Source: Cyanobacteria bacterium Co-bin13 (GTDB lineage: Bacteria; Cyanobacteriota; Cyanobacteriia; Phormidesmidales; Phormidesmidaceae). From it: 5,841 bases of DNA. The first letter of the stretch is position 1. Each line of letters begins with the position of its first letter. Made by a program: the position numbers and the translations under genes. The stretch is from contig JACVRP010000643.1 of the NCBI GenBank assembly GCA_014534385.1, positions 1 to 5,841 on the forward strand. Direction: 5' to 3'. Positions 1-5,841 of this stretch are shown piece by piece. The notes below the pieces were generated by a model. It made no database searches, was not told the origin of the DNA, and saw only the letters and a list, made by a program, of their open reading frames with translations.

Positions 1-3000
1 AAGGCGGGAGCGTCGTTGACGTCGATAAAGGTTGGCTTGTCATTGCGGGTCGAGCTCTTATCGCCATCGCTGACGGTCACTGTGTAGCTGGGCACAGTCT
101 CACTGCCGTCGTGCCGGAAGCTGATGTCTCCGGCAGCGACCTGGAGTTGGGTGAACTGAGTTACCTTGCTGCCGTCGCCCCGGATAAAGTCGCCGCCAAC
201 CACGTTACTGACGGTGAAGACCAGCGAGGCGGGCAGCGAGTCAGGATCTACGGCACTGAGGTGGCTTGAGCGGATTAGGGCCGTGCCTCCTTCGACTACC
301 GTAAACGGCGTGTTGGTCGGTTCGAAGGTGGGGGCATCGTTGACCTTGGTAAATTCCACGGCGGCGGGCACAGTGACGCTGTCTGTCCCATCGGTTACCT
401 GAATGGAGAAGGTGGGCTTTGCTTCGTCGCCATTGTCGGTGAAGGTTACCAGGCCATTGAGGATGTCGGCGCGGGTGAAGGTGTTTTTGACCGTGCCGCC
501 CACTTTGAAGACGTCGCCTGTAGCCAGCCCAGTAATCGTGAACTTAATCTGGTCGTCTTCCAGGGTTTCGATGTCGATCGCATCGAGCACGTTGGTTGTC
601 ACCAGCAGGGTTTCGCCTTCGGTGACTTTGAACTGGTTGACCAGAATCTTGGGCGGATCGTTAGTGTCTTGGACCGTGACGTTGTAGGTCAGGGTGTCGA
701 TGCCACCGTCCCCATCGGATACCTGCACAACGAAAGTATCGGTGCCCGAGAAGTTGGGGTTGGGCGTGTATTTGACCTGCTGCTGGTTGCCCAGACCGGT
801 CGGCACAATCTCAACGGTGCCGTTGGTGGGCTGGGTAGTTAGGCTCCAGCTGAGGATATCTAATACGCCAGCATCCGCTGCATTGATCAGCTGAGTGACG
901 GACTTGTCTTCGGCGACCGTCAGAGACTCGATGGAGACGGGGCCCGCAGGCGTGGTGATAATGGGAGCAACGTTGGCAACCTCGATGGAGGTGGTGTTGA
1001 CCAGAGTGGCCCCGGCACTGTCGGTTACCGTCACCTTAACGCTGAACCTGCCCTCATCTTTGTAGAGGTGGTTGAGGTCGGCGGGCAGGGCAAAGCTGCC
1101 ACTACCGTTATTAACGGCGTTGACCGTCTGCTGGCTGCCGTCGCCCCAATCAATTGTGACGGAATGTTTGTCGGTAACATCGACGTCTTGGAAGGCTCCA
1201 GCCAGGGCCAGAGACTGGCCTTCATTGAGCTGGGTGGCGCTGGGGGTGAGGGTGAGGGCCTGGGGCGCGTCGTTAACTGGATCAACGCCGACCAAGACTT
1301 CTACGATGCTGACGCCGCCGTCGCCGTCGTCAACGGCGATCTTGAAGCTGTCAACGCCGTTGAAGTTGAGGTTGGGCGTGTAGGTGACAACTTGGGCGCT
1401 GCCGGTGGGGTTGCCGGACAGGCTGACAGTGCCGTTTTTGGCTTGGGAAGCTACCTGCCAGGCGAAGCTGGTGTCTGCTGGGTCGCTGGCCGTTAAGTTT
1501 AGGGTGGCGGCAGTGTCTTCCTTGGTGCTGAAGGAGGTGACGGGGCCCGGCGTGATGATAGGCGCGACGTTGTTGACGGTGATAGGGGTTGAGGCACTTG
1601 CGATCGCACCCGTACTGTCCTGCACCACCACATTGATCGCCGCCGGAGCCCCTGCGGTATCGTCGGTATAGGCGTGATTGACGTTGAAAGAGTAGTTACC
1701 TTTGCCGTCGGCAACCAGGGCCGTGCTGGGCAGCACGGTTTCGGGGCTGCCGTCGCCCCACAGAATTTTGACGGTGAAGGAATCCCCCGCATCAGGGTCA
1801 AAGAAGCTGCCGGTCAGCGTCAGGGTCTGCCCTTCGTTCAGGGTGGCAGCGCTCTTGGTCAACACCAGGTTGCCTGGGGCATCGGGCTGGGCCGCTACAT
1901 TGACGTTGACGGTGATGGTGTCAATGCCGCCATCGTCATCGCGAACCTGCACTGTAAAGGTATCGGTGCCGCTGAAGTTAGCGTTGGGCGTGTAGGTAAT
2001 AATCTGGCTATTGCCGTTGGGGCTGGCAGACACCTTGGCCGTGCCGTTGGCCGATCCCTTGGCAATGCTCCAGGTCAGCACATCCAGGTTAGAAGGGTCG
2101 GTCGCATTCAGCAGGAAAGTAGTGGAGGTGTCCTCGTTGAGCGTTACTGAGGTGGTTTCCCCTTGGGTAATGGTCGGGGCAACGTTGTTAACCGTTACTG
2201 CAGTCGTTGCTTTATCAGTGTTGCCGGTGCCATCAGCAACGGTAACGTTAATGGTGTAAACCCCATTGTCCCGATAGGTGTGGTTGATGCCGCTGAAGGT
2301 GCGATCGCCGTTAGTATCGGGCAGGCTGAGGTTGTCGCTGTCGATCACCGTGGAGGTACCATCGCCCCAGTTGATGGTCACGGTTTGCTGATCCATCTGG
2401 TCTGGATCATTGAACTGGCCCGACAGGCTGATCTTTGACCCCTCATTAATCGTTGTCAGGTTCGGCGTCAGACCCTTGAAAACGGGCTTGTCAGGAGCAT
2501 CCGCTACATTGACAAAGACCGTCCCCTGCGAGGTGAAAGAGCCATCGTTGGCCGTAACCTGTAGCGTGTAGAGCTGGGGATATTTCTCATAGTCCAGGTC
2601 GCCTGCATCGTTGACGCTGAGCGCACCGGTTGCAGCATTAATGCTAAAGGCAGCTTTGCCATCGCCATCGTTATCGGGGTTGCCACCAGCAATCGCCCAG
2701 GTCAGCCCTGTTTCATTGGCCTTGATAGTGCCAAAGGGAGCATCGGTGGGTAGCGCCGCCTCGCTGACGGTGAAAATCTGGCCGGGATCAATTGCCGCCG
2801 GAGTATTAAGCGTGATTTTGAGCGCGCCCTGGCTGCTGCCCACGCCGTCTACTGCAAAGTAGTAGGTAGTGCCAGCGCTGGCCGTGAAGGTGATGCTGCT
2901 CTGGAGCGTGCCGTTGGCATTATCGTTTTTAGCCACCTGGGTCAGGCTGTTGGGCGCTGACCCCGTGTAAGCCGCCAGCACCGTGTTAATGCTACTGCCG

Positions 3001-3731
3001 AAGGTGTCTACCGTGACGGGGCCTGATACAGGCGCTGTCCACTTCCACCAAACGGAGTCGTTGAGATCTTGCTGAAATGCCGGAGCCAACCCACTCACGG
3101 TTGGGTCATGAATGGGTTCACCCGCTTGCTGGGTGGCATCTACGTTTGTTCCCGTTGCTGTTGCGTTGGTGCCCGTCAGTTCTTGGGCGTTACCAAAGTT
3201 GTCGTTGGCAGGAGCAGCTAAAACTGCCGGGTAAGCAGCGGCAGCGGCCTCTGATAGCAGGGGTTTAGCGGCAAAGTCTCCCAATTGAGTATCAAGGTGC
3301 CAGTCACCGCCCAGGCTGGCATGGCCCACTAGCCGCTCGGAGGCGGCAATACAGGCTCCTGTGAGCGTGTGCAGCGTCTGTAAAAATTGCGCTCCGGCAT
3401 CTCCTGCGGCAACATTGCAGCCATACAGAAACAGGACTGATTTACTGCCGAGGGTTGCAAACCAGTCCTTTAACTGAGGTTGATAATAATCGAGAGAATG
3501 AAGCCCTAGCTGGCTCTTACCCAGGTTCAAACATCCAGGCGAACCGTGAGCAACAATGTGAATTTCAGTGACCCCAGAATACTGCCGCAAAGCATGGGTA
3601 ATCTGCTCAACTCCATCTTCGTCTGACTTTAAAATCAGCACCTCCCCAGGAAGTGAAATGTCCTCCACTAACTGCAGACATGCCTCAACGTTTGCATCAA
3701 CAAAGATAAGAGAGTTCGTGTGATTTTCCAT
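1..3731 (-). CDS. DUF4347 multidomain repeat protein (PPC-like, cadherin, PKD, CSPG repeats), partial
   Basis: Probable giant exported or cell-surface protein; at least 1243 residues are visible and the frame runs off the left edge with no stop. Residues 1-155 are a DUF4347 domain, with a hydrophobic strand ending in His62-Gly63 (IHIVAHGSPG) and another ending in Gly104-Cys105 (FLYGCNVAAG). An Ala-rich linker (about 156-176) leads to a PPC-like beta domain (about 177-307, containing SVWWKWTAP and TTYYFAVDG), then a cadherin-type repeat (about 315-408, DYEKYPQLYTLQVTANDG). Three PKD domains, with WGDG at 455, 658 and 862, alternate with three cadherin-like domains, with YTPN at 580, 784 and 988. 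Two CSPG/NG2-like repeats follow (about 1027-1132 and 1133-1243). Asp-rich loops suggest calcium binding. The only cysteines are 18, 67, 105 and 127. No Sec signal peptide is visible; many large cyanobacterial repeat proteins are type I-secreted through a C-terminal signal, which cannot be seen here. I chose the ATG at 3731 because GGGA lies 8 bases upstream; an in-frame ATG at 3740 is possible, and a stop at 3749-3747 limits any further extension. The exact function (adhesion, matrix, processing) is inferred. Confidence 0.93.
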   Translation of the reverse strand, partial: MENHTNSLIFVDANVEACLQLVEDISLPGEVLILKSDEDGVEQITHALRQYSGVTEIHIVAHGSPGCLNLGKSQLGLHSLDYYQPQLKDWFATLGSKSVLFLYGCNVAAGDAGAQFLQTLHTLTGACIAASERLVGHASLGGDWHLDTQLGDFAAKPLLSEAAAAAYPAVLAAPANDNFGNAQELTGTNATATGTNVDATQQAGEPIHDPTVSGLAPAFQQDLNDSVWWKWTAPVSGPVTVDTFGSSINTVLAAYTGSAPNSLTQVAKNDNANGTLQSSITFTASAGTTYYFAVDGVGSSQGALKITLNTPAAIDPGQIFTVSEAALPTDAPFGTIKANETGLTWAIAGGNPDNDGDGKAAFSINAATGALSVNDAGDLDYEKYPQLYTLQVTANDGSFTSQGTVFVNVADAPDKPVFKGLTPNLTTINEGSKISLSGQFNDPDQMDQQTVTINWGDGTSTVIDSDNLSLPDTNGDRTFSGINHTYRDNGVYTINVTVADGTGNTDKATTAVTVNNVAPTITQGETTSVTLNEDTSTTFLLNATDPSNLDVLTWSIAKGSANGTAKVSASPNGNSQIITYTPNANFSGTDTFTVQVRDDDGGIDTITVNVNVAAQPDAPGNLVLTKSAATLNEGQTLTLTGSFFDPDAGDSFTVKILWGDGSPETVLPSTALVADGKGNYSFNVNHAYTDDTAGAPAAINVVVQDSTGAIASASTPITVNNVAPIITPGPVTSFSTKEDTAATLNLTASDPADTSFAWQVASQAKNGTVSLSGNPTGSAQVVTYTPNLNFNGVDSFKIAVDDGDGGVSIVEVLVGVDPVNDAPQALTLTPSATQLNEGQSLALAGAFQDVDVTDKHSVTIDWGDGSQQTVNAVNNGSGSFALPADLNHLYKDEGRFSVKVTVTDSAGATLVNTTSIEVANVAPIITTPAGPVSIESLTVAEDKSVTQLINAADAGVLDILSWSLTTQPTNGTVEIVPTGLGNQQQVKYTPNPNFSGTDTFVVQVSDGDGGIDTLTYNVTVQDTNDPPKILVNQFKVTEGETLLVTTNVLDAIDIETLEDDQIKFTITGLATGDVFKVGGTVKNTFTRADILNGLVTFTDNGDEAKPTFSIQVTDGTDSVTVPAAVEFTKVNDAPTFEPTNTPFTVVEGGTALIRSSHLSAVDPDSLPASLVFTVSNVVGGDFIRGDGSKVTQFTQLQVAAGDISFRHDGSETVPSYTVTVSDGDKSSTRNDKPTFIDVNDAPA
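1600..1607. repeat. HIP1 octamer GCGATCGC
   Basis: Highly iterated palindrome of cyanobacterial genomes, inside the DUF4347 gene near the end of the second PKD domain. Useful as a marker of host lineage. Confidence 0.85.
2301..2308. repeat. HIP1 octamer GCGATCGC
   Basis: Second HIP1 copy, in the first PKD domain of the DUF4347 gene. Confidence 0.85.
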
Positions 3732-3739
3732 GATTCGCA

Positions 3740-3743
3740 TCCC
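3740..3743 (-). promoter_or_regulatory. Probable ribosome binding site of the DUF4347 gene
   Basis: GGGA on the minus strand sits 8 bases before the ATG at 3731. The same bases abut the alternative in-frame ATG at 3740, too close to serve it, so this weak Shine-Dalgarno-like match favours the 3731 start. Cyanobacterial genes often lack strong ribosome binding sites, so the argument is modest. Confidence 0.4.
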
Positions 3744-3899
3744 AGATCACTTCATCAAAATGTGTACTCCACCGATTTCCCAACCCGTTAATTCATAGGG
3801 AAATCATCAATCGGCCAGATTTGACAATCCAGCATGAGCTGTGGCAGAGAATGATGCATTCCCTACCGCTTCAAGCTAGAAAGCGTTTAGTCTTTATCG

Positions 3900-3922
3900 T
3901 CAGAGGTCAAATATGCCTCTGA
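3900..3922. repeat. Inverted repeat, 7-bp arms, 9-base spacer
   Basis: TCAGAGG (3900-3906) and CCTCTGA (3916-3922) are perfect reverse complements, about 170 bases upstream of the DUF4347 start. This could be an operator for a dimeric regulator or a hairpin in a long leader. No regulator family is recognised from the arms, and short repeats like this can arise by chance. Confidence 0.35.
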
Positions 3923-4045
3923 AACCTTGTGTTTGAAGCGCAAACTATCAATACTTAGCGAGGCGCAGACTTTTAGCAGTAGCCAATCTCAAACGGCCCT
4001 GCAGGCAAATTGAGAAAACTGTCTTAACAGATGTTTCGGAAACAG

Positions 4046-4057
4046 GCTTAGCTAAGC
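4046..4057. repeat. 12-bp perfect palindrome GCTTAGCTAAGC
   Basis: The 12 bases read the same on both strands and symmetry stops at the flanking bases. The palindrome lies mid-way between the two divergent genes, where an operator could sit. It does not match a regulator motif known to me. Confidence 0.3.
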
Positions 4058-4072
4058 TTCTAACTCTTTAAA

Positions 4073-4099
4073 AATCGGTAGATTTACTGATTCTTCTTT
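4073..4099 (+). terminator. Weak hairpin followed by T-rich tract
   Basis: AATCGGT (4073-4079) can pair with ACTGATT (4086-4092) as RNA over 7 pairs, one of them G-U, around a 6-base loop. A T-rich stretch (CTTCTTTTT) follows at once. The shape resembles an intrinsic terminator, but the stem is AT-rich and weak, and no plus-strand gene ends upstream, so it may instead end an unseen small RNA or be chance. Confidence 0.18.
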
Positions 4100-4538
4100 T
4101 TCATTCTTCATAAACCTTTAGCTGGAGTGCCAGGCAGAATTATGAACCTAGATGATAGTTCCCGGCGAACAGATGAATAAATCATCAACGCCTTGTAAGA
4201 AGTTTCTTTTTTTACAGATGTTTACCCGTCTAGCCCTTCTAATACCCCTTTCTACTGAAGTAGTTAAACGTGACAAATTTATTTTTGTGAATCGAAAAAT
4301 TCTCAATGTAAGCCCTTCCGCAGTTGTTTTCGGCCCTGTTCAAATGGCTTAAAAGCTACATCAGTTTGAACTTTAGGTACGCCACTGCTTTATGGCTCCC
4401 TAGGTCGTGGCTGCAGACTGCTCCTTCTTCTGGGTCAGGGCCTGCATCCTTATGCGGATAGCACGGTGGTCAGTACTTCCCGGCTGAGGCTGTCCCGTGC
4501 TCAGCGATCTCGGGTTAAACTAGCCCACAACGTAAGAC

Positions 4539-4542
4539 AGGA
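4539..4542 (+). promoter_or_regulatory. Ribosome binding site of the BASS carrier
   Basis: AGGA ends 10 bases before the ATG at 4553. It supports the internal ATG over the upstream GTG at 4466, which would add a basic 29-residue extension (Arg-rich, not membrane-like) absent from typical family members. Confidence 0.5.
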
Positions 4543-4552
4543 CGTGGGTGCG

Positions 4553-5419
4553 ATGGAGTCAAGCTTTTTGACGGCAGTGTTCCTACCGCTGGCACTGTTT
4601 ATCGTCATGCTAGGCATGGGATTGGGGCTAAAGCCAGGAGACTTTACTCGGGTTTGGCTCTACCCCAAAGCGGTGCTGGTTGGGCTGTTTGCTCAGGTGG
4701 TGATGCTGCCTGTGGTGGGCTTCGTGCTGGCCTCAATCTTTCCGCTTACCCCAGAATTGGCGGTCGGGGTGATGGTGTTGGCGGCCTGCCCCGGCGGTCC
4801 CACCTCTAATATGGTGACTTACCTGGCTGGGGGAAACGTGGCGCTGTCGATTACGTTAACGGCCATCAGCAGCCTGATTACGGTGCTCACCATTCCTCTG
4901 GTTGTGAACCTGGCTATGGGCGCTTTCTTGGGAGAAAGCGCCTTGCTGCAGCTGCCATTTCTCTCTACGGTGCTGCAAATTGCTGTGATTACCGTCATTC
5001 CTGTGGCTGTGGGCATGGTGCTGCACCGCTACTTACCGCAGTTTGCCACCAGGGCTGAACGCGGCGTCAAATGGCTATCGCTGTTTTTACTGGGGCTGAT
5101 TATTGTCGGTCTGCTGGTGCAGCAGCGAGCTAACGTAATGGCCTTTTTTGCTCAGGTAGGGCTGGTGACTCTGGCTCTAAACGTGGCGGCAATGGCGTTG
5201 GGCTACCTGATTGCCACGCTAGCCAGGCTAGATCGGCCCAGTTCTACGGCCATTACGGTAGAGGTGGGCATTCAAAATGGGACGCTTGCGATCGCAATTG
5301 CCAGCGCCCCATCACTGCTCAATCAGCCCACCCTGGCCATTCCTGCCGCCATCTATAGCCTGCTGATGTTTGTCACGGGTGGTATCTTTGCGGCTTGGGC
5401 GGCAAGGCAGGGGGATTAA
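4553..5419 (+). CDS. Bile acid:sodium symporter (BASS/SBF) family transporter
   Basis: Complete 288-residue integral membrane carrier, a normal length for bacterial BASS proteins. These proteins couple sodium entry to uptake or exchange of organic anions; plant and bacterial relatives carry pyruvate, other 2-keto acids, pantoate or bile acids, and the substrate here cannot be read from sequence. Hydrophobic segments lie at roughly 5-23, 40-63, 68-80, 94-120, 138-158, 172-190, 198-225, 233-253 and 262-284. Two family hallmarks are intact: the unwound-helix motif CPGGPTSN at 79-86, followed by LAGGNVALSITLT, and the ExGxQN motif with Glu237, Gln241 and Asn242. In structurally studied homologues these regions form the two sodium sites, so the carrier is probably functional. 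The ATG start gives a first membrane segment beginning at once (MESSFLTAVFLPLALF), as expected. The gene stands alone, divergent from the DUF4347 gene, with only a broken frame downstream. A HIP1 octamer lies inside it. Confidence 0.93.
   Translation: MESSFLTAVFLPLALFIVMLGMGLGLKPGDFTRVWLYPKAVLVGLFAQVVMLPVVGFVLASIFPLTPELAVGVMVLAACPGGPTSNMVTYLAGGNVALSITLTAISSLITVLTIPLVVNLAMGAFLGESALLQLPFLSTVLQIAVITVIPVAVGMVLHRYLPQFATRAERGVKWLSLFLLGLIIVGLLVQQRANVMAFFAQVGLVTLALNVAAMALGYLIATLARLDRPSSTAITVEVGIQNGTLAIAIASAPSLLNQPTLAIPAAIYSLLMFVTGGIFAAWAARQGD
5288..5295. repeat. HIP1 octamer GCGATCGC
   Basis: Third HIP1 copy, in the BASS carrier just after the conserved ExGxQN codons. Its presence in both genes suggests that both are at home in a cyanobacterial genome rather than recent imports. 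Confidence 0.85.
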
Positions 5420-5436
5420 GATGATGTGCTGACTAA

Positions 5437-5454
5437 AGCATTTTGCTCTTTTCG
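5437..5454 (+). terminator. Weak hairpin and T-run after the BASS gene
   Basis: AGCA (5437-5440) pairs with TGCT (5444-5447) around a TTT loop, followed by CTTTT, starting 17 bases after the stop codon. Position and T-run fit an intrinsic terminator, but a 4-bp stem is too short to be convincing. Confidence 0.2.
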
Positions 5455-5679
5455 TCGTCGCCTCCTAACCCGCTGGCAGTGGTCTTGGAGCGATCGGGCC
5501 TGGGAGAGGAGCCATTGGTCATTCCCGATAGTCAGGCCATTCGCCCTGAAGCCTACAACTTCCGCTAGGATCTGGCGACCCCATTTGAAAATTTTGACAC
5601 GCTGGTCTGCTTTCCGTCTTAGCAGCGACCAAAGCACCAGATGTGGCTACGTTGGCAGCGCTGGACTAGCTCTGCTTGA
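5437..5679 (+). pseudogene. Possible decayed protein-coding remnant, family unknown
   Basis: In the frame opening after a TAA at 5434, the translation reads like real protein: SSSPPNPLAVVLERSGLG, then EEPLVIPDSQAIRPEAYNFR, then a TAG at 5566-5568, then DLATPFENFDTLVCFPS, then a TAG at 5620-5622, then QRPKHQMWLRWQRWTSSA and TGA at 5677. Both internal stops are one change from CAG (Gln), so two C-to-T changes would explain them. There is no plausible start codon with a ribosome binding site near 5437. I do not recognise the family. The other plus-strand frame here (from 5426) is Trp/Arg-heavy and the minus-strand frame (5637-5416) is Arg-rich; both look more like shadows. The alternative is simply non-coding DNA. 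Confidence 0.3.
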
Positions 5680-5841
5680 GGGAGCCCGTAATTAGATGCA
5701 GTTAACTTAATCTCTACACTTTCTACTGCCCACAGTACACTTGTACACAGTGATCCATTCCTTCCCTACCCAGTGGAGATGAAGTTAAGCGGCATTTGGT
5801 GTTTTGCCCCTAAGTTGTCGCTAGAATACCCCTACCTGTAG
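5680..5841. other. Non-coding right edge
   Basis: Apart from the LexA-like palindrome I see no gene. A 20-codon frame (5779-5841) ends exactly at the window edge but its GGAG directly abuts the ATG, so it is not supported. A TAGAAT (5822-5827) resembles a -10 element but has no matching -35 at proper spacing. Confidence 0.5.
5734..5747. promoter_or_regulatory. LexA-box-like palindrome
   Basis: AGTACACTTGTACA contains GTACA and TGTAC as perfect inverted arms around a 2-base centre. The published cyanobacterial LexA consensus, RGTACNNNDGTWCB, is matched at every position except the last. It stands near the right edge in non-coding DNA, so it could control a gene beyond the window. No gene is seen close enough within the window to assign a target. 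Confidence 0.35.

Larger units (their letters stand above)
3741..4552. other. Divergent intergenic region, no convincing gene
   Basis: About 0.8 kb separates the minus-strand DUF4347 gene from the plus-strand BASS carrier, so it should hold both promoters. The part from about 4060 to 4350 is visibly more AT-rich than the flanking genes. It contains an inverted repeat (3900-3922), a 12-bp palindrome (4046-4057) and a hairpin followed by a T-rich run (4073-4092). A TTGACC at the inverted repeat on the minus strand, and a TTGAAC (4366-4371) with TTATGG 18 bases later on the plus strand, are the best promoter-like pairs I found; both have poor -10 elements and I do not call them. A 66-codon plus-strand frame (4152-4352) has no ribosome binding site and no recognisable protein character. 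Confidence 0.6.

Noticed and set aside
166..894. Plus-strand open frames at 166-402, 403-687 and 694-894
   Set aside because: Ser/Thr/Val-rich antisense shadows of the repeat-coding minus strand.
1068..2150. Long plus-strand open frames at 1068-1496 (142 codons) and 1674-2150 (158 codons)
   Set aside because: They are antisense to the DUF4347 gene and start 606 bases apart, close to one super-repeat period, so they are the same shadow frame repeated. Their composition is Gly/Val/Ala-rich with no recognisable domain.
3821..3826. Perfect TTGACA -35 hexamer on the plus strand
   Set aside because: No -10-like hexamer at 15-19 bases downstream; it also faces a long gap rather than a gene.
4152..4352. 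66-codon plus-strand frame in the intergenic region
   Set aside because: No ribosome binding site, AT-rich DNA where open frames are less telling, and no domain or membrane character that I can support.
4400..4447. 15-codon minus-strand frame MQALTQKKEQSAATT
   Set aside because: Too short; no ribosome binding site or homologue that I can name.
4466..4552. GTG start 29 codons upstream of the BASS ATG
   Set aside because: It gives a basic, non-family extension, while the ATG at 4553 has AGGA at suitable spacing and puts the first membrane helix at the N-terminus.
5416..5637. 73-codon minus-strand frame
   Set aside because: Arg-rich ending (VRRRRRKEQ), overlaps the BASS stop and the more protein-like plus frame; no family recognised.
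5779..5841. 20-codon frame MKLSGIWCFAPKLSLEYPYL ending at the window edge
   Set aside because: GGAG touches the ATG, leaving no spacing, and the peptide matches nothing known to me.

Overview
The window looks cyanobacterial. Three perfect HIP1 octamers (GCGATCGC; 1600-1607, 2301-2308, 5288-5295) lie in about 5.8 kb, far more than chance would give. The dominant gene also starts with a DUF4347 domain, a family typical of large cyanobacterial surface or secreted proteins. I cannot name a genus.

Layout. (1) Positions 1-3731, minus strand: one uninterrupted reading frame, open at the left edge. It encodes at least 1243 residues of a giant modular protein: an N-terminal DUF4347 domain with a His/Cys pair, a pre-peptidase C-terminal (PPC)-like beta domain, a cadherin-type repeat, three copies of a PKD plus cadherin-like pair (period about 204 residues), and two CSPG/NG2-like repeats. 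The C-terminus lies outside the window. (2) Positions 3741-4552: an intergenic region of about 0.8 kb between divergent genes. Part of it is AT-rich, and it holds a few inverted repeats but no convincing gene. (3) Positions 4553-5419, plus strand: a complete 288-residue bile acid:sodium symporter (BASS/SBF) family carrier. (4) Positions 5420-5841: no intact gene. One plus-strand frame reads like protein but is broken by two TAG codons, which suggests a decayed gene. It is followed by a GTACA-N2-TGTAC palindrome close to the cyanobacterial LexA box, near the right edge.

The two real genes are divergent and show no obvious functional link: one is a probable exported adhesin-like protein, the other an inner-membrane carrier. 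I see no CRISPR array, tRNA, rRNA, intact transposase or defence operon. The most interesting material is the architecture of the DUF4347 protein, its possible caspase-like His/Cys pair, the decayed frame and the LexA-like site.
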